A stretch of DNA of 64,000 bases from Sphingobacteriales bacterium 44-61. Lineage in GTDB: Bacteria; Bacteroidota; Bacteroidia; Chitinophagales; Chitinophagaceae. Position numbers and translations under genes: made by a program. The notes below the pieces were generated by a model, which searched no databases, was not told the origin of the DNA, and saw nothing but the letters and a program-made list of their open reading frames with translations. Shown here in pieces: positions 36,911-45,646 of this stretch; position 1 is the first letter of the stretch; each line of letters opens with the position of its first letter. The stretch spans positions 12,156 through 76,155 of the forward strand of contig MKTW01000004.1 of assembly GCA_001898405.1 (NCBI GenBank), given 5' to 3'.

Positions 36911-37508
36911 TGCCGGCAAACGCTTCAACAGGGAATGGATATTCCGCCATTTCACTTACCAATTCATACAGGGGCAGTCGTATGCTATCACCGGTGCTAA
37001 TGGCTCGGGCAAATCCACATTACTACAGGTATTAAGTGGCTCCATGCACTTCAATGAGGGGCAGTGTGTATGGTCAAAAGACAATACATCCATTGCAGCA
37101 GAACAGGTTTACCGCCATGTTTCCATCTGTGCGCCTTATCTCGAAGTAGTGGAAGAAATGACGGCAACGGAGTTCCTCGATTTTCACCAAAGCTTTAAAA
37201 GTTTTTTACCTGGCATCACCACTGCTTTTGCCATTGAGATGGTAGGATTAAAAGATGCTGCGCATAAACAGATCCGTTATTATTCTTCCGGTATGAAACA
37301 GCGCGTAAAGCTGGCGCAATGTATCTTCTCTGATACGTCTATTGTATTATTGGATGAGCCCTGCACCAATCTTGATGTTAAAGGCATTGACCTGTACAAT
37401 GAACTGATTGAAAAATATTGTACAGACAGATTGGTGGTCGTTTGCAGCAATGATAAAACGGAGTATGGGTTCTGCAAGAAGATACTTTCTATTTCAGACT
37501 ACAAATAA
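36891..37508 (+). CDS. lone ABC transporter ATP-binding protein
   Basis: About 205 residues from an ATG at 36891 (36894 or 36885 also possible), overlapping the 3' end of lpxA by 20 bases in another frame. Walker A GANGSGKST, the ABC signature YSSGMKQRVKLA and Walker B IVLLDEPCTNLD are all present, followed by a switch-region SND in place of the usual His motif (VVVCSNDKTE). No permease gene is adjacent, so its partner is elsewhere. Overlap with lpxA suggests co-translation and perhaps a role in envelope lipid or polysaccharide export, but this is inference. Confidence 0.88.
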   Translation: MMISLSDAGKRFNREWIFRHFTYQFIQGQSYAITGANGSGKSTLLQVLSGSMHFNEGQCVWSKDNTSIAAEQVYRHVSICAPYLEVVEEMTATEFLDFHQSFKSFLPGITTAFAIEMVGLKDAAHKQIRYYSSGMKQRVKLAQCIFSDTSIVLLDEPCTNLDVKGIDLYNELIEKYCTDRLVVVCSNDKTEYGFCKKILSISDYK

Positions 37509-37518
37509 AAAACTTCCC

Positions 37519-37584
37519 GATGGGCAGGATCACAGATTTTGCCGATCAACCATTGTTCCCAATAGTTTCGTAATCCTGCCCATC
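37519..37584. repeat. inverted repeat after the ABC ATPase gene
   Basis: GATGGGCAGGAT (37519-37530) and ATCCTGCCCATC (37573-37584), 42 bases apart; pairing continues for three more bases with one mismatch. Confidence 0.65.
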
Positions 37585-37604
37585 ATGAAAGCCTTACTAA
37601 CGCG

Positions 37605-37657
37605 AATGACGCGAATGTGAGCTAATGACGCGAATGTGAGCTAATGACGCGAATGTG
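37605..37657. repeat. 19-bp tandem repeat, nearly three units
   Basis: Two full units of AATGACGCGAATGTGAGCT (37605-37623, 37624-37642) and a 15-base partial third (37643-37657), exact. A related GCGAATG word precedes it and ATTCGCG follows. Non-coding spacer between two convergent genes. Confidence 0.85.
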
Positions 37658-37691
37658 CGGATGGCGCTGATATTCGCGTTATTAATGCTTG

Positions 37692-39275
37692 TTAGTGAGC
37701 ATTACTCAGATCCAACTTTTCGCCTTTCTTCTTCATGTTACCTTTTACCAGCATCACGAAAGGAATACAGATCAGGAACATCACACCTATATAAAGAAAC
37801 ACGTCCATATATGATAAAACCATCGCTTGTTTGGTGACCGCGCCATCAAGGGCCTTGTAGGCATCCTGCAAAGCGATATTGGATGGTATCCCCTTTGCCA
37901 TAAAACTATGCTGCATCGCATTCACACGATTCTGCACCATTGGGTCAGTTATGTCCAGATTTGTTACCAGGTCGCTGCGATGTTGCATGGTCTTCCTCGC
38001 CATAAACGTAGTGATAGCAGCAATGCCAAACGAACCTCCCAACTGGCGCATCATGCCGGTGAACGCAGCACCTTCTCCAATCTGTTTACCTTTTAGCTTG
38101 CTGAGTGCCAAAGAAGTGATCGGGATAAATAAAAGGCCCATACCGATACCCCTCATCATCAGCATCCAGAAGAAATCGTCTTTACTTGTATCAGGCGTAA
38201 TGATCTTATAACCCCAGTAACAAAAGAAAAAGAATATCAGCATACCTGTTGCTACCAGGAATTGCTGTGGTATGCCTCTTTGCAGAAGCTGCGCTATCAC
38301 AGGCATCATAAAAGCTGTCATCAATGCTGCGGGCACCATCAGCATACCAGCCTGCGTAGCCGTCCACCCCAGTGTGGCCTGTGTATATAAAGGAATGATA
38401 AAGGTTGATCCATATAAACCAAATCCCATGATAAAGGAGAGCACAGTCCCGACGCGCAGATTGCTGTTCTTTAAAACCCGTAGCTGCACTACAGGATTTT
38501 TAGCCGTCCACTCCCGCCAGATAAAGAAAAAGCCGCCTAAGATCGCGAGTATGATAAATACGACAATAGTACTGCTGTTGAACCAATCATCATCCTGCCC
38601 TTTTTCCAGCACATATTGCAGTGATCCTACAAATACTGCCAGCAAGCCAATACCCAGCCAGTCAATATCTCTTATAGAGCTTTTTGTTCCGTATTTAGGA
38701 CTTCTTACAAACTGCAGGGTTAGCAGTGCAGCGATCACGCCTAAAGGAATATTGATATAAAAAATATACGGCCAGGTAAAATTGTCAACGATATAACCAC
38801 CAAGGGGTGGGCCTAAAGTAGGGCCGACGATCACACCCATACCATAGATCGCCTGTGCCATACTCCTCTTCTCAGGGGGATAGCTTTCTGTGATGATCGT
38901 TTGTGAAGTTACCAGTAATGCACCTCCGCCTACGCCCTGTAAGAAACGGAAGATGATCAGTTCATTGATGGTGGTAGCATTTCCACAGAGAAAAGAACAG
39001 ATGGTAAATAATATAATGGAGGCCGCAAAATAGTTTCTCCGGCCAAATTGCATGGAGAGCCAGCTCGTCAGCGGAATGATGATCACATTACCAATGGCAT
39101 AAGCTGTTACCACCCACCCCACTTCACTGGTAGTAGCGCCCAGGTTTCCTTTCATATCATTCAACGCCACATTCACGATAGTGGTGTCCACTATCTCCAG
39201 CAAGGCACACACGATGGCAGTGAGCGTAATGATTACCCGCTTCGATCCATATTCAATTAATGATTCCTGTTGCAT
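37692..39275 (-). CDS. DHA2-family drug efflux MFS transporter (EmrB-like)
   Basis: A 527-residue inner-membrane proton antiporter with about 14 hydrophobic segments, the DHA2 (EmrB/QacA) number. Motif C/D1 region LEIVDTTIVNVALNDM is at residues about 22-37, the loop 2-3 motif A appears as WLSMQFGRRNYF, and motif C as GVIVGPTLGPPLGGYIVD. It exports drugs or other amphiphiles. Third component of the leftward tetR-tolC-hlyD-mfs unit; the adaptor gene is upstream across a 158-base spacer with a 19-bp inverted repeat. Substrate unknown. Confidence 0.95.
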   Translation of the reverse strand: MQQESLIEYGSKRVIITLTAIVCALLEIVDTTIVNVALNDMKGNLGATTSEVGWVVTAYAIGNVIIIPLTSWLSMQFGRRNYFAASIILFTICSFLCGNATTINELIIFRFLQGVGGGALLVTSQTIITESYPPEKRSMAQAIYGMGVIVGPTLGPPLGGYIVDNFTWPYIFYINIPLGVIAALLTLQFVRSPKYGTKSSIRDIDWLGIGLLAVFVGSLQYVLEKGQDDDWFNSSTIVVFIILAILGGFFFIWREWTAKNPVVQLRVLKNSNLRVGTVLSFIMGFGLYGSTFIIPLYTQATLGWTATQAGMLMVPAALMTAFMMPVIAQLLQRGIPQQFLVATGMLIFFFFCYWGYKIITPDTSKDDFFWMLMMRGIGMGLLFIPITSLALSKLKGKQIGEGAAFTGMMRQLGGSFGIAAITTFMARKTMQHRSDLVTNLDITDPMVQNRVNAMQHSFMAKGIPSNIALQDAYKALDGAVTKQAMVLSYMDVFLYIGVMFLICIPFVMLVKGNMKKKGEKLDLSNAH

Positions 39276-39313
39276 ACAAAGATGCTATTAAGTAAATAAG
39301 AGATGTTTATGGC

Positions 39314-39419
39314 TTAAAAGTTTAAGGTTCTTCCAGACAGCATAAATTCATTGATTTCGGTAGTTACGCTATTCCTGTCTTTTAATAGATCCACTGCTGT
39401 AAGAACCTTAAACTTTTAA
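39314..39419. repeat. 19-bp perfect inverted repeat between adaptor and MFS genes
   Basis: TTAAAAGTTTAAGGTTCTT (39314-39332) and its exact complement at 39401-39419, 68 bases apart. A third related word (CCCTTAAACTTT) follows at about 39421. It lies within the efflux operon, after the adaptor stop codon. Confidence 0.85.
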
Positions 39420-39433
39420 ACCCTTAAACTTTA

Positions 39434-40531
39434 TTAATCCAGGTGCACATCCACCAGCACATTCATTCCCGGACGCAACTTCTTCACCAATGAATCGCTT
39501 TTATCGGTGAATTCGATCTTCACAGGTAAGCGTTGCACCACTTTCACGAAGTTGCCACTCGCATTATCCGGAGGCAGCAGCGCAAATGTGGCGCCGGTGG
39601 CCGGAGAAAATGAAGTAAGGTTTGCTTCAAACTTATGGCCGGGATAAGCATCTGCTTCTATCACCACTTTCTGACCCACTTTCATTTTATCCAGTTGTGT
39701 TTCCTTAAAATTGGCAACTACCCATACGGCATCGCCATGCACAATGCTGAACAAAGCCTGCCCGCCCTGCACAAACTGACCGGGCTGCACATTCACTTTT
39801 GATACCAGTCCATCCTGCGGGGCAGTGATAACTGTATATGATAAGTCGAGCCTGGCTGCATCCACATCCACTTCACGCTGATGAATGGTAGCATCAGCCA
39901 CGCTGATCTGTGAAGCCGTTGCCTTGCTTTGTACGGCTACTGCATTGGTTTGCTCTGATGCCTGTTTCTTTTGCTCTTCCAGCACACCCAGCTGGCGCTC
40001 GGCGCTTTGCTTGGCTGCAGACGCCTGTTCAAATTGCTGCTGTGTGATAGAATGATCTTTGATCAGGTTGGCATAACGCTCATAATCCTGGCTGGCTCTC
40101 CACAAATTCACTTTCGCTGCTTCGATCTGTGCATCAATAGTACCTACAGATGCTCTTGCAGTAGCAATGCCTGCATGTGCTGCTGAGGTGCTGGCCTGGG
40201 CTGTTCCCAGGTTGGTACGTGCAATCTGCAATGCAGCTTCTGCCTGCTTCACTTTGATCGTATAATCACGGTTGTCCAGTACCAGTAAGGTATCGCCTTT
40301 TTTCACCTGTTGGTTATCTCTCACTCTTACGTCCATTACATAACCTGATACACGGGGGATCACGGGGCTGATATCGCCACTGATCTGCGCATCCTCTGTG
40401 TCTTCATGATGAAGACTATGCTGATATTTCGAAATACCGAACCAGCCACCACCAATCACCAGTACGGCGAGAATGATGATGAATACCGGGTTCCGTTTTT
40501 TAGGAGCTTTTGTATGAGCTGTTGTTTCCAT
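39434..40531 (-). CDS. HlyD/EmrA-family membrane fusion protein
   Basis: About 365 residues from the ATG at 40531 (METTAHTKAPKK); a longer reading overlaps tolC. One N-terminal membrane anchor (PVFIIILAVLVIGGGWFGI), then the split lipoyl domain (SPVIPRVSGYVMDVRVRDNQ and later ITAPQDGLVSKVNVQPGQFV), a long alpha-helical hairpin rich in Ala and Gln (about 105-215), and the beta-barrel domain (VWVVANFKETQLDKMKVGQ). It joins the MFS pump in the inner membrane to the TolC channel. Gene order and 25-base spacing to tolC support the tripartite system. Confidence 0.95.
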   Translation of the reverse strand: METTAHTKAPKKRNPVFIIILAVLVIGGGWFGISKYQHSLHHEDTEDAQISGDISPVIPRVSGYVMDVRVRDNQQVKKGDTLLVLDNRDYTIKVKQAEAALQIARTNLGTAQASTSAAHAGIATARASVGTIDAQIEAAKVNLWRASQDYERYANLIKDHSITQQQFEQASAAKQSAERQLGVLEEQKKQASEQTNAVAVQSKATASQISVADATIHQREVDVDAARLDLSYTVITAPQDGLVSKVNVQPGQFVQGGQALFSIVHGDAVWVVANFKETQLDKMKVGQKVVIEADAYPGHKFEANLTSFSPATGATFALLPPDNASGNFVKVVQRLPVKIEFTDKSDSLVKKLRPGMNVLVDVHLD

Positions 40532-40556
40532 ATCAATGAATTGATTCTTTTCTTTA

Positions 40557-41894
40557 TTATTTATTATTGGCATTATCAAGCATGCCTGCTGTTTTCAAAA
40601 GATTGTTGTACATCACCACGGCATCTGCTTTGGCATATACATAGTTCACTTTGGCCTCGAGCTGTGCTACGTCTGCATCCAGCAGGTCGGTAGTAGTGGC
40701 CAGGCTATTGTCATACTTGTTCTTAGTAATACGGTAGTTCTCTTCTGCCTGCTCAATGGCTTTTTGGTACACCTGCACTTTTTTCTGATTACTGAGAACA
40801 TCGAGGTAATTTTTGTTTACCTGCAAACGGACCTGGTCGTTAAGCAAAGCTTCATTCGCTACAAGTTGCTTTACCCTCGCTTCGCTTTGCTGCACTTTTG
40901 CTTTTGTTTTCCAGAGTGACCCAATATTGTAGGAAACACCAACTCCCACGTTCACGGCATTGGTCACCGACATAAAATTGGGAATGTTGGCAGCCACATA
41001 ACCACCGGTTACATTTAGGCTGGGATACATTTCCCCTTTTGTAGACTTCACCCTGCTTTCGGCAGATTTCTTTTGCAGATCGAGAGAAGCTACATCTTTC
41101 CGGTTGGTAAGCGCTGATTGCACATAAGCGTCGAGCGGCTGTAATTGGGCTGGTTGATTGACCAACTCGGTATCCAGTTCCAATTGTATTTGATCAGGCA
41201 GGCCCAACAGCAGGTCCATGTTCACATTGGCCAGCTGCAGGTTGTTCTGCGCATCAACCAGCGAAAGCTCTTTATTGGAAGCCTGCAATTCTGCTTTCAA
41301 CAGATCATTTCTTGCAAGCAGCCCGTTCTTTTCCAGGTCTGAAAATTCTTTTACCCTCTGTTGCGATTGAGCCAAACTTTCTTTTACCAGTTTTACCGCA
41401 GCACCAGCCTTGTATAAGTTGATATAAGCTTCTATCGTATTCTGTATCACTTCATCCTTTTCATAATCAGCGTCCAGCCTGGCAGCTTCTGCCAGCAAGC
41501 GGGAAGATTCGATCCCGTACCGGATCCGTCCACCCTGGTAAATGGGCAGTGATACATTGGCAAGGCCATACATCACCTGGTTCACTTTGGGAGTTTCTTC
41601 AGAGCTGCCGGAACCGCCACCGTTATCGGACTTGTTTTTCATGGTGATGTTCGGGTTATTGAGCCATAAATAAGAGCCGGATACGCTTGCGTCAGGTAAT
41701 TTTTTATCTACCGCTTCCTTCAATGCAGCCGTTGCTTCTTCAATTTTGGCCTCGCTGTTCTTCAGTTGGTGACTGTTCTTGATACTGAGATCGATCGCCT
41801 CGGACAGGCTCAGGGATTTTTTCTCCTGCGCCTGCAGCCCGGTACAGGCCATCAGGACCACAGCTCCCAGCAGGAGCATTACTTTATTGTTCAT
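40557..41894 (-). CDS. TolC-family outer-membrane channel protein
   Basis: A 445-residue outer-membrane efflux protein with a signal peptide (MNNKVMLLLGAVVLMACTGLQAQ). Two OEP repeats are clear (about 30-225 and 250-440), each with long helices full of Ala, Lys and Glu. NKYDNSLATTTDLLDADVAQLEA near the C-terminus is the usual TolC-type motif. It provides the exit duct for the EmrAB-type pump encoded downstream. The start overlaps the tetR stop by 11 bases, showing co-translation with the repressor gene. Confidence 0.94.
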   Translation of the reverse strand: MNNKVMLLLGAVVLMACTGLQAQEKKSLSLSEAIDLSIKNSHQLKNSEAKIEEATAALKEAVDKKLPDASVSGSYLWLNNPNITMKNKSDNGGGSGSSEETPKVNQVMYGLANVSLPIYQGGRIRYGIESSRLLAEAARLDADYEKDEVIQNTIEAYINLYKAGAAVKLVKESLAQSQQRVKEFSDLEKNGLLARNDLLKAELQASNKELSLVDAQNNLQLANVNMDLLLGLPDQIQLELDTELVNQPAQLQPLDAYVQSALTNRKDVASLDLQKKSAESRVKSTKGEMYPSLNVTGGYVAANIPNFMSVTNAVNVGVGVSYNIGSLWKTKAKVQQSEARVKQLVANEALLNDQVRLQVNKNYLDVLSNQKKVQVYQKAIEQAEENYRITKNKYDNSLATTTDLLDADVAQLEAKVNYVYAKADAVVMYNNLLKTAGMLDNANNK

Positions 41895-42516
41895 ACATCA
41901 ATGTTGCTTTAAATATTGCTTTCAGGTGATGACTTAATTTCTTCCGAATATGCTTTTGAAATTCTTCTTCTGTCAGCGATTGGAGATTATTTATTTCACG
42001 GTAAAAATGCTGGGTAGTGATCAGGTGACTTACAGTCCCCACGAGGGTGATCATCAGCAAGGGGATATCTACATGCTTTTTAAAATCACCATTGCGCTGG
42101 CCCTGGGCGATCAGTTCTTTGATCAGCGCCTGGTTAAGCCTTTTTATTTCCTGCAGCTTATCCGAGATAAACCCGTTATTATTGACCATCTGTTCTCTTA
42201 CCACAACGCGGTGAAAACATTGATTGGTCAACAGCTTTTCAATATACCGGTCAATCAGCTTCTCCACTTTTTGAATAGGAGTTAACGTCTTATCCTGCAC
42301 CATTTCTTCCAACTGCAATAAGGACGAAGTGCCGCGATAAGTAAACATGGCTTCCATCAATTTTTCCTTGGAGCCAAAATAATAGGATATCATGGCCTGG
42401 TTCACTCCAGCATCTTCAGCTATATCCCTGACAGAAGTTCCTTCGAAACCTTTATCAGCGAAGAGCTTTTCTGCCGCCTCCATGATCTGTACCTGCTTTT
42501 CATTGTATGCTGACAT
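41884..42516 (-). CDS. TetR/AcrR-family repressor of the efflux operon
   Basis: 210 residues from the ATG at 42516 (MSAYNEKQVQIM). The N-terminal helix-turn-helix is typical: AAEKLFADKGFEGTSVRDIAEDAGVNQAMISYYFGSKEKLMEAMF pattern at about residues 12-56 (written in parts: KGFEGTSVRDIA, GVNQAMISYYF). The C-terminal ligand domain is not diagnostic. It is the first gene of the efflux unit and overlaps tolC, so it very likely controls its own operon through the palindrome at 42543-42580. The extra 18 residues of the longest reading (from 42570) lie over the operator and are rejected. Confidence 0.92.
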   Translation of the reverse strand: MSAYNEKQVQIMEAAEKLFADKGFEGTSVRDIAEDAGVNQAMISYYFGSKEKLMEAMFTYRGTSSLLQLEEMVQDKTLTPIQKVEKLIDRYIEKLLTNQCFHRVVVREQMVNNNGFISDKLQEIKRLNQALIKELIAQGQRNGDFKKHVDIPLLMITLVGTVSHLITTQHFYREINNLQSLTEEEFQKHIRKKLSHHLKAIFKATLMYEQ

Positions 42517-42542
42517 AATAACTGTGGTTGAAATCCGCCGCA

Positions 42543-42580
42543 AATTAAACAGTTGTTTAAATTTAAACAAACGTTTAATT
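42543..42580 (-). promoter_or_regulatory. candidate TetR operator of the efflux operon
   Basis: A 38-base palindrome centred between 42561 and 42562, 17 of 19 pairs matching, made of two smaller palindromes: TTAAACAGTTGTTTAA and TTAAACAAACGTTTAA. It starts 27 bases upstream of the tetR ATG and is the only strong symmetry in the spacer near the gene. Confidence 0.65.
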
Positions 42581-42668
42581 AATAATTTACAGAAAAATAA
42601 TTTTGTTAGCCGTTGGAGATCAGGCTGTTTTACTTTATAACCGATTCAGGATGAACACAAAAAACAAA

Positions 42669-42692
42669 GCCCGGTCTTGTTGGAGACCGGGC
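42669..42692 (-). terminator. probable terminator of the antiporter gene
   Basis: GCCCGGTCT (42669-42677) / AGACCGGGC (42684-42692), six-base loop, with A-rich sequence on both sides so it could work in both directions. It is 156 bases after the antiporter stop codon, beyond palindrome copy C. Confidence 0.6.
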
Positions 42693-42748
42693 AAAAAATG
42701 ATTGGTTAACGCTGATCACAGATCAGGAAAGTAAGTTCAATTCTCAGC

Positions 42749-42814
42749 CTTCCTTCCCGTCTTCCCGCCTTACCGGTAAGTTTTTACCGGTAAGGCGGGA
42801 AGACGGGAAGGAAG
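42749..42814. repeat. 66-bp perfect palindrome, copy C
   Basis: 31-base arms (42749-42779 and 42784-42814), loop GTTT. It shares TTCCCGCCTTACCGGTAA and its complement with copies A and B, but the outer part reads CCCGTCTTCCC rather than CCCGTTCTTCCC; the one-base change is present in both arms, keeping the symmetry. 33 bases after the antiporter stop codon. Confidence 0.9.
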
Positions 42815-42847
42815 AACTTATGAGTAGATTTTACCCTTGTTTGAATT

Positions 42848-45076
42848 TTAAACAAGTTGTTTGGATTTCTGCAAGGACAATAATCTTAGTTTGTCCCCAA
42901 CCACCCAAACGGTATCCCCGGGGCGTATAACGTAAGAAGAGTCAGGATTTACGATCCGGCCATTCTCATTTTCGATTCCCACTACTATACCATGTATCTT
43001 CTCACGGATTTCGCCTTCCCGTATGTTCTTGTTGGCAAACACGGAATCATCAGTCACATTAAAATGTTCCAATACCACTTCTATCGGTTTTTTTTCTGCC
43101 ACCAGTGATTTTCCGGCTTCCATATCAGCTTTGAACTGGTCCAGCTGGTCATCAGTACCGATCATAAATAGTGCATCGCCAGGGAAAATGCGTTGATCAC
43201 GTTTGGGTGTATTAATTATCATGTTACCCCTTTCGATGATGGCAACATTTAGGCCGTATTTTTCCCTCCAGGCAAGTTCTTTCAGTGTTTTTCCTACTCC
43301 CGGCATATCGGGTGATAAAACGAATTCTGCTATATGCGCATCCCAGGGAGCCAGCATATCCTTTTTTGCTTTTTGCTCTTCCCGTTCATTGTAATTGGCA
43401 AGAAAGCGGGTGCGTATGCGGCTATAAAGAAACTGTATGCGCTTGGAGAAAATGATCAGCAACAGCAACATCACTACTGTTACAATAAATGCGATCTGCG
43501 GTGAAAAGAACCTGTCGAGCAGGAACCCGATCAGGAAGATGGCGATCGCTGTGCGGAATAACTGCAGCAATAACATACCTGTGCGGTACTTATTCTGACT
43601 TACGAATTTCTCCACCAGGTCTTTCCGGTGCTGCTTCACCGCCAGTGACCATAAGAATGGCGCCATAAAAGCAAGTGTGCAAACTGCGCCGATAACAGTG
43701 GTCCAGGTATTATCTCCCAACCTTGTTCTCGTATAAGGAAGAAGATAATGGGACGATAACATGACGATCGCTGTTGTAATAACAGACACCAGCACTGTAT
43801 TCACCATTCCGCTTCTTACATACACCTGCCAGTCTGTGGAACTGGAGATCGTTTGGGAACGGCTGCTGTAACGGTGTATGGCACTCGTCCATGAAGCAGG
43901 TAATTTTCTTTGAAGCCACTCATATAATGGTTCAGATATCCTGATCATGTAGGGGGTTGTAAAAGTGGTGATAGCGGATACTGCCACAGCAATTGGGTAA
44001 AGAAAATCGCTTGTCACTTTTAGTGTCAGACCCAGTGTAGCAATAATAAAGGAGAACTCACCGATCTGTGAAAGGCTCATGCCTGCCTGCACCGAAGATT
44101 TCAGTGGTTGGCCGGAGATAAGTGCACCTGCAGTTGTGCTGAGTGCTTTACCAATGATCGTTACCACAATGATCAGTACCACCGGCAATGCATATTTAGC
44201 CAGCATCTGCGGATCGAACATCATACCTACTGATACAAAGAACACTGAGCCGAACAGGTCTTTTACCGGTTTGATAAGATGTTCTATTTTTTCCGCATAC
44301 ACTGTTTCTGCCAGTATAGAGCCCATGATAAATGCGCCCAATGCCGGTGAAAACCCTACGATCGTTGCCAGCCAAACCATCAGGATACACAATGCCAGCG
44401 AAGTGATCAGCAGCATTTCATCGTTCATAAACTTTTTTGCCTTCCGCAAGAAAGTAGGCAGGAAAAATATGCCGGAGATAAACCATAATACCAGGAAGAA
44501 CACGAGTTTGGCCACAGACATCAGCATATCCGTTCCGGCAAACTGTGAACTCACTGCAAGTGTTGATAATAATACCATCAGCACGATCGCCACCAGGTCT
44601 TCCACGATCAGGATGCCAAATACAAGACCGGCAAATTTATGTCCCTTCACACCCAGCTCTTCAAAGGCCCGGATGATAATGGTTGTGGAAGAAATACTCA
44701 ACACACCACCCAGGAAAATACTGTCCATTTTTGACCAGCCCATCAGCGAGCCGGCCACATAGCCGATCATCAGCATGAACATTACTTCCACAATTGCTGT
44801 AACGGAAGCGGGTGTACCGACTTTTAATAATTTTTTAAAACTGAACTCAAGACCCAGACTGAATAAAAGGATGATAACCCCGATCTCTGCCCAGACACTT
44901 ATGTTTTCTACCTCGGCAACAGTGGGGAACACGGTGAAATGCGGCCCCACAAGAAAGCCTGCAATAAGATAGCCAAGCACCAGCGGTTGCTTGAGCCATT
45001 TGAATATAATAGTAATAATTGCTGCTGCCCCAAGTATAAGGCCGAGGTCTGTGATCAGATGAGGTAAATGAAGCAT
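42848..45076 (-). CDS. CPA2-family cation/proton antiporter with two TrkA-C domains
   Basis: A 742-residue inner-membrane protein of the Kef/CPA2 type: about 12 hydrophobic segments in residues 1-390, with VLGYLIAGFLVGPH, GLEFSFKKL and VFFVSVGMMFDP as landmarks. After a loop (390-420) there are four more hydrophobic segments (about 425-545), then two regulatory RCK-C (TrkA-C) domains at about 580-650 (FVLSPDMPGVGKTL, GDALFMIGTDDQ) and 665-735 (HGIVVGIENENG, PGDTVWVVGD). The nucleotide-binding TrkA-N domain of KefC is missing and the extra membrane block is unusual. It likely exchanges K+ or Na+ for H+. Single gene. Confidence 0.9.
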   Translation of the reverse strand: MLHLPHLITDLGLILGAAAIITIIFKWLKQPLVLGYLIAGFLVGPHFTVFPTVAEVENISVWAEIGVIILLFSLGLEFSFKKLLKVGTPASVTAIVEVMFMLMIGYVAGSLMGWSKMDSIFLGGVLSISSTTIIIRAFEELGVKGHKFAGLVFGILIVEDLVAIVLMVLLSTLAVSSQFAGTDMLMSVAKLVFFLVLWFISGIFFLPTFLRKAKKFMNDEMLLITSLALCILMVWLATIVGFSPALGAFIMGSILAETVYAEKIEHLIKPVKDLFGSVFFVSVGMMFDPQMLAKYALPVVLIIVVTIIGKALSTTAGALISGQPLKSSVQAGMSLSQIGEFSFIIATLGLTLKVTSDFLYPIAVAVSAITTFTTPYMIRISEPLYEWLQRKLPASWTSAIHRYSSRSQTISSSTDWQVYVRSGMVNTVLVSVITTAIVMLSSHYLLPYTRTRLGDNTWTTVIGAVCTLAFMAPFLWSLAVKQHRKDLVEKFVSQNKYRTGMLLLQLFRTAIAIFLIGFLLDRFFSPQIAFIVTVVMLLLLIIFSKRIQFLYSRIRTRFLANYNEREEQKAKKDMLAPWDAHIAEFVLSPDMPGVGKTLKELAWREKYGLNVAIIERGNMIINTPKRDQRIFPGDALFMIGTDDQLDQFKADMEAGKSLVAEKKPIEVVLEHFNVTDDSVFANKNIREGEIREKIHGIVVGIENENGRIVNPDSSYVIRPGDTVWVVGDKLRLLSLQKSKQLV

Positions 45077-45226
45077 CGGATTGATTTACACGTTCACAAA
45101 TATCTGCCTGCATTAGTCTTCGGCAGACTCACCAATCCCGGTATCGCGCATATACGTTACAGGGATGATTAAAACTTTCTGCATCTTCCATCATTATTCC
45201 GGAAGAATCATCAATACAAGCCTGCC

Positions 45227-45598
45227 TTACCAAAAATAATGAGAGGGAAACAAATGAAGAAGGTATCCTTTGTGCACTACCATTCCTGGCACTGCAACTG
45301 ATCGCGGAGCAATTGTGTCCGGAAACATAGCAGGATATTCCTCAGGTATAACAAGAGTAACCTGGGAAAAACACTGGGCATGCGTACTGGTAAGAGAGCG
45401 GCAGAATTCATCCGGCCGTTCTTCATGGGCCTTCTTGTTTTTTAAAAAGAATTTTGAATGAAATACTTTTGCTTTTGGAGTGGCTGAATTTTTTGCTTTA
45501 CAGGAAGGAAAAAACTGCTGGCCACAGTTTGCAGTGCCACTTATGGAGAAAATAATACAGCTAACGAATAAAATGTATGTGGCAATCCATTTTTTCAT
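45227..45598 (-). CDS. small secreted protein of unknown function
   Basis: 123 residues with a signal peptide (MKKWIATYILFVSCIIFSIS, cleavage near TANC). The mature part is basic in the middle (KAKVFHSKFFLKNKKAHEE), has four cysteines (C25, C33, C66, C76 by count), and ends in an aromatic and His-rich stretch (VHKGYLLHLFPSHYFW). I recognise no family. The ATG is well placed with an A-rich context, and no other frame is better, but the gene could be spurious. Possible lipidation is not supported, as no lipobox is clear. Confidence 0.45.
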   Translation of the reverse strand: MKKWIATYILFVSCIIFSISGTANCGQQFFPSCKAKNSATPKAKVFHSKFFLKNKKAHEERPDEFCRSLTSTHAQCFSQVTLVIPEEYPAMFPDTIAPRSVAVPGMVVHKGYLLHLFPSHYFW

Positions 45599-45646
45599 TG
45601 CCGCGAAGGTACGAAAAAACCGGGGAAGGGATTGTTAACATTCTGT

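Noticed and set aside
37605-37657. Short repeats that could suggest a CRISPR array
   Set aside because: The 19-bp units are directly adjacent with no spacers and there are no cas genes.
44079-44762. 227-codon frame on the plus strand inside the antiporter gene
   Set aside because: It is antisense to conserved membrane segments; Ser/Thr/Ile-rich translation is typical of the complement of hydrophobic helices.
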